Numbered from the stretch's first letter, positions 42,547 to 52,366 are shown. The stretch: DNA of 64,000 nt from CAVOXO01 sp963700425 (GCA_963700425.1 CAVOXO010000003.1:248001-312000); one strand, 5' to 3'. Numbers and translations are program-made. The notes: generated by a model from the sequence alone, not told the origin.

Positions 42547-43797
42547 ATGTCGACGACCGGGTCAACCTCCGAGGGGGCGTTCCTCGTCCAACCCCCCGCC
42601 TTCGAGGACATGGACGCCTGGCACGAGCGGGCCACGGCGCTGCGTCGCCGCGCTCCGGTGTCGCTCGTCGAGGCGGAGGGATGGGATCCGTTCTTCGCGG
42701 TCGTCGGACATCCCGAGGTCCTCGAGGTGTCGCGACGCAACGACATCTTCTGGAACACCCCGCGATCCGCGCCGGGTCCGGCCGTGCAGTACGACATGAT
42801 CGAGGCCCTGGGAGTGCGCGCCCGGACCCTCGTCCAGCTGCACGGCCCGGAACACATCGCCCACCGCCAGGTGACCAACGACTGGTTCAAGCCGGCGGCG
42901 GTCCGCACCCTCCAGCCGGCCATCGATCAGATCGCGGACGAGTTCGCCGATCGTCTCGTCGACCTGGGCGGATCCTGCGACTTCGCCCAGGACATCGCCG
43001 TTCCCTTCACGCTCAGGGTGATCATGAACATCTTCGGAGTGCCCCGCAGTGACGAGCCCCTGATGCTCGAGCTCACCCAGGGGCTCTTCGGCGCCGCCGA
43101 TCCCGAGTACCTGGGCGACATGTCCGACCCTTTCCAGCTGGTGATGAACTCGATCGGCAAGTTCCAGGCCTATTTCGATGCGATCACCGAGGACCGGCGC
43201 GCGGAGCCCACCTCGGACCTGGCCACCGTGATCGCCAACGGGCTCGTGAACGGCGAACCGATGGGTGACGATCACCGCTTCTGGTACTACGTCATCGTCG
43301 CCACCGCGGGGCACGACACCACGTCGTTCGGGCTGTCGGGGGGTCTGGCCGAACTGCTGGCGCACCCCGACCAGATGCGGGCGCTGCGGGACGACCCGTC
43401 GATGGTCACCAACGCCGCCGAGGAGATGATCCGGTGGACGTCACCGGTGCGCAGCTTCATGAGGTGGGTGCAGGAGGACGTCGAGCTGGGCGGCGTGAAC
43501 CTCCGGAAGGGCGATCAGGTTCTGACCTCGTATCCGTCGGCGAACCGCGACGAGCGGGTGTTCGACAACGCCCTCGAGTTCGATATCGCGAGGGCGGACG
43601 CCGACAAGCTCCTGAGCTTCGGACTCGGGGTCCATTACTGCCTCGGGGCTCAGGTGGCCCGCCGGGAGATCCGCACGATGCTGGCGAAGGTGCTGGAACG
43701 CACCACCCACATCGAGTTGGCGGGCGAGCCGCTGACGTCCAGCGCCCATTTCGTGAGCGGCGTCAAGCACCTGCCCATCACCTACACCCTGCGATGA
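42547..43797 (+). CDS. Cytochrome P450
   Basis: The 416-residue protein has GGGAG before ATG 42547. It shows the I-helix AGHDTTSFG, the ExxR helix (EEMIRWTSP), and the heme loop FGLGVHYCLGAQVARREI with the thiolate Cys at about residue 365. It is the soluble bacterial type and needs ferredoxin partners, which are not adjacent. It is followed by an acyl-CoA ligase and lies next to a TetR gene, a common arrangement in actinobacterial steroid or terpenoid breakdown. The substrate is unknown. Confidence 0.9.
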   Translation: MSTTGSTSEGAFLVQPPAFEDMDAWHERATALRRRAPVSLVEAEGWDPFFAVVGHPEVLEVSRRNDIFWNTPRSAPGPAVQYDMIEALGVRARTLVQLHGPEHIAHRQVTNDWFKPAAVRTLQPAIDQIADEFADRLVDLGGSCDFAQDIAVPFTLRVIMNIFGVPRSDEPLMLELTQGLFGAADPEYLGDMSDPFQLVMNSIGKFQAYFDAITEDRRAEPTSDLATVIANGLVNGEPMGDDHRFWYYVIVATAGHDTTSFGLSGGLAELLAHPDQMRALRDDPSMVTNAAEEMIRWTSPVRSFMRWVQEDVELGGVNLRKGDQVLTSYPSANRDERVFDNALEFDIARADADKLLSFGLGVHYCLGAQVARREIRTMLAKVLERTTHIELAGEPLTSSAHFVSGVKHLPITYTLR

Positions 43798-43852
43798 GGT
43801 TCGGCGCTGCTCGTAATCGTACGGCAGACTCGGCGGCACGGGGGATTGCACA

Positions 43853-45649
43853 GTGATCGAGGAGTATCGAAAGGCCGTGGCCGAGTTCACCGCCGTCGGC
43901 GGCGGTTTCGCCATGACCGAGATCGAGGTGCGGGGCACCCCGATCCGGGTGTTCGAGTCGGCTCCCCCTGACCTGAGGGCGATGTGGGAGGCGGCATCGT
44001 TGCACGGTGACAGGCCCTACGTGGTGTTCGAGGACGAGTCCTATTCGTACGCGGAGATCGATGCCGCGGTCCGGGCACTCGCGCATCACCTCCGAGAGGA
44101 CCATGGGGTCGGCCCCGGCGACCGGGTGGCCGTCGCGATGCGCAACTACCCCGAATGGGTGGTCAGCTTCTGGGCCGTGGTCTCGACGGGTGCGGCGGTC
44201 GTGGGCATGAACGCGTGGTGGACCGGGCCCGAAATGGAGTTCGGGTTGAGCGACTGCCGACCGAAGCTGCTCATCTGTGACGACGAACGGCTCGACCGGA
44301 TCCTGCCGCACCTCGATGACCTCCGGGCTGCGGAGCCGTTGGCCCTCATCGTGGCGCGACGCGACGGCGACCTCCCCGCAGGTGCCGTCCACTGGGCCGA
44401 CGTCGTCGATCCTGACGCAGCTCCGACCGGCCTGCCCGACGCACCGATCGATCCCGACGACGATGCGACGATCTTCTACACGTCGGGAACGACCGGAACA
44501 CCCAAAGGCGCACAGATCACCCACCGCGGCTCGGTGCACAACGTGATGCACGTCATGTTCCAGCCCATGGCGTTGGCCAGGGCGTCCGCTGCGGTCGCGG
44601 CGCGCACCGTCGAGGCGGCGGTCGACGCGGCCGTCGACGCGGTCCGGGGAGACACCGCTCCGCCCCGTCGGCACCGCTCGCGTTCATGGCACCGACGCCC
44701 TCGTTCCATGTGACCGCGTGCAACTGCCTGCTCCAGCCGGCAACGCTCGCGGGCGCCAAGATCGTGCTGCACCTACAAATGGGACGCGGGGCGGGCCCTC
44801 GAGCTGATCGAACGCGAGCGGGTCACGAACTTCTCCGGCGTGCCGACCATGAGTCGGGAACTGCTGGCGCACCCCGACTGGGAGACCCGCGACACCTCGT
44901 CGCTTCGCGGCATGACCGGCGGCGGCGCGCCCATGGCGAAGGATCTGGTCGAGAAGATCGAACAGGCGCTGCCCTCGGGCAGCCCGGGCGTCGGCTACGG
45001 CCTCACCGAGACGACCGGAATCCTCACCTCGAACTCCGCGCTGTTCTATCTCGACAAGCCCGAGTCGTGCGGCCCTCTCGTGCCGACCGTCGACGGCAAG
45101 GTCGTCGACGAGCACGGAAACGAGGTCGCAGCCGGCGAGTCGGGCGTGTTGTGGGTCCGTGGCCCGGTGATCGTCAAGGGCTACCTGAATCGCCCGGAGG
45201 CGACCGCCGAGGCCATCCAGGACGGATGGTTCAACACCGGCGACATCGCCCGCATCGACGAGGACGGTTTCGTCTACATCGTGGACCGCGCCAAGGACAT
45301 GGTCCTGCGAGGGGGCGAGAACGTCTATTGCAGCGAGGTCGAAGGCGCCATCTACACCCATCCTGCGGTGGCGGAGGTGGCTGTCTTCGGTGTCCCCGAC
45401 GAGCGACTCGGGGAGGCCGTGGGCGCCGCAGTGGTCGTGCGCAGTGGCGAGAGCCTCGATTCCGACGCCCTGAACGAGCACCTCGACCCGCTGATCGCGC
45501 GCTACAAGATCCCCTCGGCGATCTGGTTCGTGAAGGGGCCGCTCCCCACCAACGCCAACGGCAAGGTCCTCAAGCGGCAGCTTCGAGACGAACTGGCGGG
45601 AGCCGACTCGTCACTCGACGACCCGGCGGGGCTCCCGCCCGATCGTTAG
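43853..45649 (+). CDS. AMP-dependent acyl-CoA synthetase, two compensating frameshifts
   Basis: The first segment (MIEEYRKAVAEF) contains the P-loop YTSGTTGTPKGAQ, the middle segment APLAFMAPTPSFHVTACNC and LAGAKIVLH, and the last segment KWDAGRALELIERE, YGLTETTGI, GDIARIDEDGF, DRAKDMVLRGGENVY, and the catalytic NANGKVLKRQL. The frame leaves near 44668 and returns near 44773 after one extra base (CTGCACCTACAAATGG gives HYKWD when one C is removed). The enzyme activates a fatty or sterol side-chain acid as acyl-CoA for beta-oxidation. Confidence 0.88.
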
Positions 45650-45658
45650 CCTGAACCC

Positions 45659-45934
45659 ATGTGCCGCAACATCAAGACCCTCTACAACTTCGAGCCACCC
45701 GCCACCGAGGACGAGGTGGCCGCCGCCGCCCTCCAGTACGTTCGCAAGGTCAGCGGCATGAACGCACCCTCCGCCGCCAACCGTGAGGCATTCGACGAGG
45801 CCGTCGGTGCCGTCTCGGCGGTGACGATGACCCTGCTCGACAGACTCGAAACCGCAGCAGCGCCGAAGGATCGGGAGGTGGAGGCGGCCAGGGCGAGGCA
45901 GCGATGGGAACGGAGAGTGGCCAGAGTCACGTGA
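45659..45934 (+). CDS. DUF2277 family protein
   Basis: The 91-residue protein begins MCRNIKTLYNFEPPATEDEV and contains ALQYVRKVSGMNAPS, then the helical PKDREVEAARARQRWE. These are strict hallmarks of the family, whose function is unknown. The conserved N-terminal Cys and Asn are present. It starts 9 bases after the ligase stop. Confidence 0.9.
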   Translation: MCRNIKTLYNFEPPATEDEVAAAALQYVRKVSGMNAPSAANREAFDEAVGAVSAVTMTLLDRLETAAAPKDREVEAARARQRWERRVARVT

Positions 45935-46005
45935 CGTCCCGGGGGAGGACGCGGCCGGGACGCGTCCCGCATCCGGGACGATTCCCGATCACGTAGAGAG
46001 GTCGT

Positions 46006-47004
46006 ATGGCGATGCGCGGGCGAATCGGGCGGGGTCGACGTGTGGGCTCCGTTGTCGTGGTCGCCGCCTTGCTGGTCGGGGGGGTCGTCACCGTTCCCCT
46101 CTGGTTGCCCGCCATGGCGCTCATCGACCTGGTTCAGGGCAGGACGCGGCTCCCGCGGGTACGTCTCGGCCTGTTCGGCCTCTGGTGGGCGGCCCTCGAG
46201 CTGATCGGAATCACCGCCGCCACGGTCCTGTGGGCGATGGGACTCGCGGGGAACCAGGCGTTGCACTATCGCCTTCAGCGCTGGTGGGCCTCTGCCATGT
46301 GGGACGGCGTCGCCCTCTTGACCGGCGCTGAGCTGGAGGTCGAGGGCCTCGAGGATCTGCGACCCGGGCCGGTGGTGGTGTTGAGCCGGCATGTGAGTCT
46401 GGCCGACTCGGTCGTGACCGCGGTCCTCCTCACGTCCCGTGCCCGATTCCGGCCACGGATGGTGCTCAAGGCCGAGCTGGAGATCGATCCGTGTCTGGGC
46501 GTGGTCGGCAACCGGGTGCCCAATGTGTTCCTCGACCGGGCGAACGCGGAGTCGACGGGTGGCCTTGCCTCGATTGCACAACTCGGCACCGATCTCGGTC
46601 CTGACGACGCCGTCGTCATCTTTCCGGAGGGAACCCGCTCGAACGACGACAAGCGGGCCCGATCCCTCGCCGCCATCGCAGAGCGCGATCCGGAGCGGGC
46701 AGATCGTCTCTCCGGCCTTCAGCATCTCCTTCCGCCTCGGACCACGGGGACGAGAGCCCTGCTGGACGCGGCGAAGGGTGTCGACATCGTGACCATCTGG
46801 CACGTCGGGCTCGACGGTCTGGACTCCTTCTCGGGGATCCTGTCGGGGGTCGCCGACGGTCACACGCGGCTGAGATTCGTCGTGCGGAGATGGCCTCGTG
46901 ACGAGGTCCCCACCGGCGACGACCTCAAGAGCTGGTTGGACGATCGGTGGCTGGAGATGGACGCCGCCGTCGCCGCGTCACAGCCTTCCGTCAGCGCCCC
47001 TTGA
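46006..47004 (+). CDS. PlsC-like phospholipid acyltransferase
   Basis: The 332-residue protein has one or two N-terminal membrane helices (about 14-35 and 58-80), then the acyltransferase motifs: RHVSLADS (HxxxxD), VFLDRANA, and FPEGTRSND. The spacing matches 1-acylglycerol-3-phosphate acyltransferase-like enzymes. It should transfer an acyl chain at the inner membrane face. Its 3' end overlaps the convergent enoyl-CoA hydratase by 14 bases. Confidence 0.8.
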   Translation: MAMRGRIGRGRRVGSVVVVAALLVGGVVTVPLWLPAMALIDLVQGRTRLPRVRLGLFGLWWAALELIGITAATVLWAMGLAGNQALHYRLQRWWASAMWDGVALLTGAELEVEGLEDLRPGPVVVLSRHVSLADSVVTAVLLTSRARFRPRMVLKAELEIDPCLGVVGNRVPNVFLDRANAESTGGLASIAQLGTDLGPDDAVVIFPEGTRSNDDKRARSLAAIAERDPERADRLSGLQHLLPPRTTGTRALLDAAKGVDIVTIWHVGLDGLDSFSGILSGVADGHTRLRFVVRRWPRDEVPTGDDLKSWLDDRWLEMDAAVAASQPSVSAP

Positions 47005-47788
47005 AGATCGCCTCGCGTCGCTCCATGAACGAAGCGACGCCCTCGGCGAAGTCGTCACTTGCCGTGAGGCGTTCGTGCATGGCGTCGATGGACGCGGCGG
47101 CTGCGGTCTCACCGGCGTCGAGCGACAGCGCGGCGTTGGCCTTGGTGGCCTGAACGGCGAGGGGTGCGTTGGTGGCGATCTCGCCTCCGACCGCGAGCGC
47201 CCGGTCGACCTGCGTTCCGGTCTCGACGACCTCCTGGACCAGGCCGATCCGAAACGCCTCCGCGACGTCGAAGACGTCGGCGCGCAGCAGGTGGTACATC
47301 GCATTTCCCCAGCCGGCACGCTGCACGTAGCGGAACGTACCGCCGCCGATCGCGGCGAGCCCCCGCCGGGGTTCGAGTTGGGCGATGGTGGTGTCGTCCG
47401 CCGCGATCACGATGTCGCCGGCGAGGGCCAGCTCGATCCCCACGGTGTAGGTGATCCCTTGGAGGGCGGTGACGACCGGCTTGGTGACAGGTCGGCCGCC
47501 GAGCCCGAAGATGTCGACGGGATCGGTCACTCTGGGGTGCCCCATCGACGAGTCGTTCCCGAAGAACAGCGGCATGTCCAGACCGGCGGTGCTGTGGGCA
47601 CCGGCGAAGGACACGACTCCGACCCGCAGCTCCGGGTCGTCCTCGAGCCGGGTCAGCGCATCGATGGTCTCTCCCAACATCTTGGGAGTGAAGCCGTTCT
47701 TCTTCTCCTCCCGGTCGATGACCGCATGGAGGATCCGATCCTCCACGATCTCGACGTGGACCTGGCCTTCGGGATGTCGCTCGGGCAT
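46991..47788 (-). CDS. Enoyl-CoA hydratase/isomerase family protein
   Basis: The start is ATG 47788 (MPERHPEGQ) because AGGAG is well placed. The 265-residue crotonase fold shows an oxyanion region HSTAGLDMPLFF, a second GITYTVGIELALAGDIVIAA, and LEPRRGLAAIGGGTFRY. Of the two catalytic Glu of true hydratases, the first is replaced in GIELAL-type context, so isomerase or another crotonase activity is possible. The gene lies at the far end of the amt-antiporter direction, but 146 bases separate them. Confidence 0.8.
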   Translation of the reverse strand: MPERHPEGQVHVEIVEDRILHAVIDREEKKNGFTPKMLGETIDALTRLEDDPELRVGVVSFAGAHSTAGLDMPLFFGNDSSMGHPRVTDPVDIFGLGGRPVTKPVVTALQGITYTVGIELALAGDIVIAADDTTIAQLEPRRGLAAIGGGTFRYVQRAGWGNAMYHLLRADVFDVAEAFRIGLVQEVVETGTQVDRALAVGGEIATNAPLAVQATKANAALSLDAGETAAAASIDAMHERLTASDDFAEGVASFMERREAIFKGR

Positions 47789-47934
47789 CGCTGTCGCTCC
47801 TGCTGTGATCGAACCGGCCGTCACCCTAGGGTTCGTCGTCCACCTCCGCCGCCAGGCTCGCGCTCGGTGTCGTCACGGTGCCATCACACCGCAACGGATC
47901 AGGGGTACGCGATGGATCCGACCATCGTGGCCAC

Positions 47935-50679
47935 CTACGCTGACCGCCCGGTCACCATCCTCACCCGCGCTCCGAGGCGTCGCCGACCACCGGCGACCCC
48001 TTCCTCCACCGTGGCGCGCAGGGCCCGTCGCGTCGCCTCGTCGAGCTTGCGGCCGTGCCGGTCGGTGAGTCCGAAGCGGTCCTGGACACGCCCGGCCACG
48101 GTGTCGATCCGCGCCGACTGAACGTTGATGCCGTGGGCCGCAAACGCGGTTGCCACCGCGGCGAGGACACCCTCGTCGTCAGGTCCTTGAACCGTGCAGA
48201 GGGTGTGCCAGGGGGACGCCTCGTTGTCGAACTCCAGCTCGGCGGTCGGTCGAGCGGTCGAGGAGAGCGGCGCTGCCAGCGCCGCCATGATGGCGGACCG
48301 GAGCCGGTACGGATCGGGTCGTCCTGATGGGCTCCCGACACAGAACGTGTCGAGAGCGACCCCGTCGGGCCATGCGGCGGCGGTGGCGCGATGGATCCGA
48401 ACGCCGGCCGCGCCCAGGCCCATGGCGACGCGGGCGAGGAATCCCGGCGTGTCCCGCCCCACGACAACGATCATCCACCGGTCGTCCGAAGCGCCCGGTG
48501 CCGGGCTCGCCGTCGGTTCGACGGCCACGCGGACGAGACCGGCGGGTGGTACCCCGTGCTCGATGTGCGCGAGTCGGGCCAACAGCTCCTCGGGCGGACA
48601 GCTGAGCACCAGGCCGGCGGGGGCCGTCGCCACCCGATGGGCCTGTGCTGCACCCGTCGTCATCTCGACGGCCTGGGCTCGGCGGGTCGCGACGAGGCCG
48701 GTCTCGCCGGCCACGTCGTCGACATGGGCGCTGAGGATTGCTTCGATCCGGTCGCGGAGGGCGTCGAGCAGGGCTCGCTGCCAGCCGGCCATTTCTCCGC
48801 AGGCAAGGGCCAGGAGGAAGCCGCGTCGGGTCCGATGGAGGTTGCCGAGGTGAGCAGCGAGGAGGGTCACCTCGCCCGATTCGAGGCCGTCGAGATGATG
48901 CGCCGCCGATCGGAGCATGTTGGCGTCGGCAACCGTGTCCAGGACGGCGTTGCGGTCGGCGTCGGAGACGCCCAGTCGATCCACCAGTGCCGACCCGGCA
49001 TCGGCCCCTCCGACCTCGATCACCTCGGCGGTCACGGCCGCGAGCAACAGGATGTCCCTGCGGTCGACGAGCGCGGACTGCTGGCGAGCCTGGCGATCCG
49101 GGCTGCCGTCGTCGGTGAGGGCGCGGAGCCGATCGAGGATCGGCCAGTCGTGAAGTCGGTTGAGGTCCAGCTGACCGATGTCGCGTCGGCGGCTGGCCAA
49201 CACGGCGGCCAGTTCGGGTGCCGCGGCGTCCAGCACGCCAGAGGCGTCCAGCAGGCGCCACGACCTCGGGGTCGCCGTGGGGAGGAGTTCGACGAACGCG
49301 GCGGTGTTCTCGGGGTTCCACGCGGCTGGGTGTGTCGATGTGTCATCCAGCCAGTCCAGCAGCTGGGGCCCAGGGTCGGCCTCGCCTGCGAGACGTGCTG
49401 CCTCGAGCGCGACCTCCAAGCGGAACGAGGGGTCGGGCATGCCGTGGAGGATCAGGTGATCGTTCTCGATCGAGAGCCAGCCGCCGGCGGGTCGATCGGT
49501 CGATCGATCCCGATCGGTCGTCGCCTGCTCCTGCGCTGTCACCACGCCGTGGCGCCAGCGCAGAAGGGGGGGAGTGACGACCGTGGTCAGCAGCACGACC
49601 ACGAGGAGCGCGGCGTAGAGGTCATCGTCGAGAACGCCCGCCTGTCGGCCGATGGTCGCGAAGATGAGACCCACCTCCCCGCGGGGAACCATGCCGAGGC
49701 CCACCATCAGGCGGTCGGCGTCGGTGCCGACCGCCCACCAGCCGGCCGCCACCTTCCCGGCGACGGCGAGAACGCTCATCAGGGCAGCGAGGCCGAGCAC
49801 CCTGACGTCGGTCAGCGCCGAGAGCTGGGCCTCGGTACCGATGAGGAAGAAGAACACGGGTATGAAGAGGTGACCGAGAGGTGCCAGCTCGCGGCTGATC
49901 CGTTCCGCCTGGGAACTGCGACTGAGTGACAGGCCGGCGACGAAAGCCCCCACGATCGGCGCCAGCTCCGCGGCCTGCGCCAGCTCCGCGAAGGCCAGGG
50001 TGAAGGCGAAGGCGATGGCGACCATGGTCCCCGCCGAGCCGGCACGACGCTGCACCATGGCGAAGGCGCGCGGGGCGACGGCAAGCCCCGCCGCCGTGGT
50101 GAGAACGAGGAAGCCGAGAGCCACCACCACGACACCGGCGACCTCGCCCCCCGAGATCCCGCCGCCGGTTGCGATCCGGGCGACCACGGTCAACACGATG
50201 AGGCCCAGCACGTCGTCGGCGACCGCCGCGCCGACGACGACCCGCGACTCGATGCTGGCCAGTGCCTTCATGTCCCCGAACGCACGTGCGGTGATGCCCA
50301 CGCTCGTCGCCGTCAGCGCCGCTCCCAGGAAGATGGCGGTGTTGCCGCCCTCACCGATGGCGGTGAGAGCGGCCCACCCGGTGACGAACGGCAGCACCAT
50401 GCCGCCGACGGCGACCAGGAGCGACGCGGAACCGACCTTGGCCAGCTCGCGTAGATCCATCTCCATGCCGACCTCGAGCAACAGCAGGATCACACCGATC
50501 TCGCCGACGACCTGGAGGAACTCGCCGGTGTGGACGACGCCGAGCGCGGACGGGCCGAGGAGCATGCCCGCCGCGATCTCTCCCAGCACCGCGGGGACCC
50601 CCACACGCTCGGCCAGCTCGGCAGCCACCTTGGCCGCCACCAGGACCACCAGCAGATCGACGAGAACGTGACCGGACAT
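47935..50679 (-). CDS. Cation:proton antiporter fused to a GlnD-like HD-ACT-ACT regulatory region
   Basis: The 914-residue protein starts at ATG 50679. Residues 1-375 form a CPA2-type antiporter with about 12 helices, the paired acids D155-D156 (AVADDVLG), FFFLIGTEAQL, and GLIFATIGRQAG. Residues 400-730 align by eye with the part of GlnD after its nucleotidyltransferase: IENDHLILHG, the segment PRSWRLLDASGVLDAAAPEL, and an HD region (about 540-650) in which the HDxGK motif is replaced by TAEVIEVGG and the HHLLL segment by NMLRSAAHHL. Two ACT domains follow (about 732-785, VVGRDTPGFLARVAMGL, and 824-875, QGPDDEGVLAAVATAF). The nucleotidyltransferase is absent. The gene begins 19 bases after amt. 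It probably couples ion exchange to nitrogen signals, an inference. Confidence 0.85.
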   Translation of the reverse strand: MSGHVLVDLLVVLVAAKVAAELAERVGVPAVLGEIAAGMLLGPSALGVVHTGEFLQVVGEIGVILLLLEVGMEMDLRELAKVGSASLLVAVGGMVLPFVTGWAALTAIGEGGNTAIFLGAALTATSVGITARAFGDMKALASIESRVVVGAAVADDVLGLIVLTVVARIATGGGISGGEVAGVVVVALGFLVLTTAAGLAVAPRAFAMVQRRAGSAGTMVAIAFAFTLAFAELAQAAELAPIVGAFVAGLSLSRSSQAERISRELAPLGHLFIPVFFFLIGTEAQLSALTDVRVLGLAALMSVLAVAGKVAAGWWAVGTDADRLMVGLGMVPRGEVGLIFATIGRQAGVLDDDLYAALLVVVLLTTVVTPPLLRWRHGVVTAQEQATTDRDRSTDRPAGGWLSIENDHLILHGMPDPSFRLEVALEAARLAGEADPGPQLLDWLDDTSTHPAAWNPENTAAFVELLPTATPRSWRLLDASGVLDAAAPELAAVLASRRRDIGQLDLNRLHDWPILDRLRALTDDGSPDRQARQQSALVDRRDILLLAAVTAEVIEVGGADAGSALVDRLGVSDADRNAVLDTVADANMLRSAAHHLDGLESGEVTLLAAHLGNLHRTRRGFLLALACGEMAGWQRALLDALRDRIEAILSAHVDDVAGETGLVATRRAQAVEMTTGAAQAHRVATAPAGLVLSCPPEELLARLAHIEHGVPPAGLVRVAVEPTASPAPGASDDRWMIVVVGRDTPGFLARVAMGLGAAGVRIHRATAAAWPDGVALDTFCVGSPSGRPDPYRLRSAIMAALAAPLSSTARPTAELEFDNEASPWHTLCTVQGPDDEGVLAAVATAFAAHGINVQSARIDTVAGRVQDRFGLTDRHGRKLDEATRRALRATVEEGVAGGRRRLGARVRMVTGRSA

Positions 50680-50698
50680 GTCAGGGCCCCCCGGTGAC

Positions 50699-52213
50699 TC
50701 AGGTGAACTCGGGGTAGGCGAGGACGCCCATCTCGGGCACGTCGAGACCGTCGATCTCGGCCTCCTCGGTCGAGCGGATACCGCCCCTTCCGGTGCTGTG
50801 GGACACCGAGTCCTGGATCTTGAAGAAGGCGAACGAGATACCGAGGAGAACGGTGCAGATGACGGCCACGCCGAGAACCTGAGCTCCGAACTGACCCCAG
50901 TCGCCGTGGATGAGTCCCTCGACACCGTCGACCGACGAACCGTTCCACCCCGCCCCGTAGCTGCCGTTGGCGAAGATCCCGACACAGAGCACTCCGAAGA
51001 GGCCGCACACTCCATGGACGCTGATGGCGCCGACCGGATCGTCGATCTTCAACCGCCGCTCGATGAAGAACACCGATTCGATCACCAGCACCCCGGCGAT
51101 CGCTCCGATGATCGCCGCGGATGAGGGAGCCACGAAGGCGCAGGGCGCAGTGATGGCCACCAGACCCGCCAGCATGCCGTTGGCCATCATGGCCGGATCC
51201 GGCTTGCCGGTGCGCTTCGTGATCCACAGCATCGAGGCGATCGCCCCGAAGGCCGCCGCGATCGCGGTGTTGGTGGCCACGGTCGCGAACTGCACATCGG
51301 TCGCCGACAAGGTGGAGGCGGCGTTGAAACCGAACCATCCGAACAACAGGATGAAGGTGCCCAGCATCGCCATGGGGATGTGGTGACCCGGAATCGCTCG
51401 GGGCGTCCCGTCCTCGGCGAACTTACCGATCCGGGGCCCCAGCACCAACGCTCCGGCGAGTGCCGCCACGCCGCCGGCGGCGTGAACGACCCCCGATCCG
51501 GCGAAGTCGACGTATCCGGCGCCCAGGTCCATGGTGTCCCAGGTCTTGGACAGCCAGCCGCCGCCCCAGGTCCACGCCGCGAACAACGGGTAGTAGACCG
51601 CTCCGCAGAACAGGCCCCAGATGACGAAGCTGCCCCACTTCCAGCGCTCCGCCATGGACCCGGTCGGGATCGTGGCCGTGGTGTCCATGAAGGCCACCAT
51701 GTAGAGGAAGAAGCCCAGGAGCGTGGGCGTGATGCCACCTCCCGAGAGAGCCCATCCGCCCTTCCACAACAGCACCCAGTTCCCCGACCCCACGAGGGCA
51801 TCGCCGATGGGGGCGTCGAGCCCGAACGCTGAGTACGAGAACCCGCCGAAGGCGAGGGGGAACCCGACGAGGAAGAACCCGATGAAGCCGAGGCCGAAGA
51901 CCGCGAAGTTGGTGCTGACCACGTGGGCGGCGTGTTTGCGTTGGCAGAAGCCGGTCTCGACAAGGGCGAACCCGGCCTGCATGAAGATCACGAGGGCCGC
52001 CCCGATGACGATCCACAACAGGCTCACCTGTTGGCCGAGCACAGTCGTTGCGTCGGGGGCATCCTGCGCCCCTGCTCCGGGGGCCAGCACCGCGATTCCG
52101 ATGCCGGACAGGGCTCCCCCGGCGACGAGGCGGGGGACGAGCCGCCGTGGGCTCCACCGGGAGCGGCTGGGGTGCACTTCACCTCCGGAGAGGTGTGAAA
52201 CAGACACGGACAT
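50699..52213 (-). CDS. amt: Ammonium transporter (Amt)
   Basis: The 504-residue protein starts at ATG 52213 with GGAGA upstream. It has an N-terminal signal-like helix ending near GAGAQ, eleven further membrane helices, and the ammonia-channel marks FVETGFCQRK-like ALVETGFCQRKHAAH, AGSGVVHAAGGVAALAGA (first pore His), GWFGFNAAS and SVHGVCGLFGVLCVG (second His). The cytoplasmic tail IDGLDVPEMGVLAYPEF keeps the segment that binds GlnK in relatives. No glnK is adjacent. It takes up ammonium under nitrogen limitation; two GlnR-like boxes lie upstream. Confidence 0.95.
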   Translation of the reverse strand: MSVSVSHLSGGEVHPSRSRWSPRRLVPRLVAGGALSGIGIAVLAPGAGAQDAPDATTVLGQQVSLLWIVIGAALVIFMQAGFALVETGFCQRKHAAHVVSTNFAVFGLGFIGFFLVGFPLAFGGFSYSAFGLDAPIGDALVGSGNWVLLWKGGWALSGGGITPTLLGFFLYMVAFMDTTATIPTGSMAERWKWGSFVIWGLFCGAVYYPLFAAWTWGGGWLSKTWDTMDLGAGYVDFAGSGVVHAAGGVAALAGALVLGPRIGKFAEDGTPRAIPGHHIPMAMLGTFILLFGWFGFNAASTLSATDVQFATVATNTAIAAAFGAIASMLWITKRTGKPDPAMMANGMLAGLVAITAPCAFVAPSSAAIIGAIAGVLVIESVFFIERRLKIDDPVGAISVHGVCGLFGVLCVGIFANGSYGAGWNGSSVDGVEGLIHGDWGQFGAQVLGVAVICTVLLGISFAFFKIQDSVSHSTGRGGIRSTEEAEIDGLDVPEMGVLAYPEFT

Positions 52214-52297
52214 GGTTTCTCCAGGGGAGACAGGGCGAGGTTTCGCCGCGGATGTGCGGGCGCCATTGTCCGAACGACGCGACGCTATGCCCGCGTT

Positions 52298-52366
52298 GTT
52301 TCCAATTGATTCGCGACGCGTTTCGACCATGTGAATGACCCGCGACGCGTTTCGACCATGTGAATG
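52298..52366. promoter_or_regulatory. Two exact 26-bp repeats carrying GlnR-like boxes between amt and ilvA
   Basis: CGCGACGCGTTTCGACCATG plus GTGAATG-type ends repeat at 52312-52337 and 52341-52366 with a 29-bp period. Read toward amt, each contains TTCAC-N6-GAAAC (52335-52320 and 52364-52349), which fits the actinobacterial GlnR pattern gTnAC-N6-GaAAC in all but the first base. A third GAAAC half lies at 52302-52298. The sites are 85-155 bases before amt and 75-120 before ilvA. Confidence 0.5.

Noticed and set aside
47800..47850. CGAACC...GGTTCG dyad before the enoyl-CoA hydratase
   Set aside because: Six-base arms over a 14-nt spacer are too weak to support a site.
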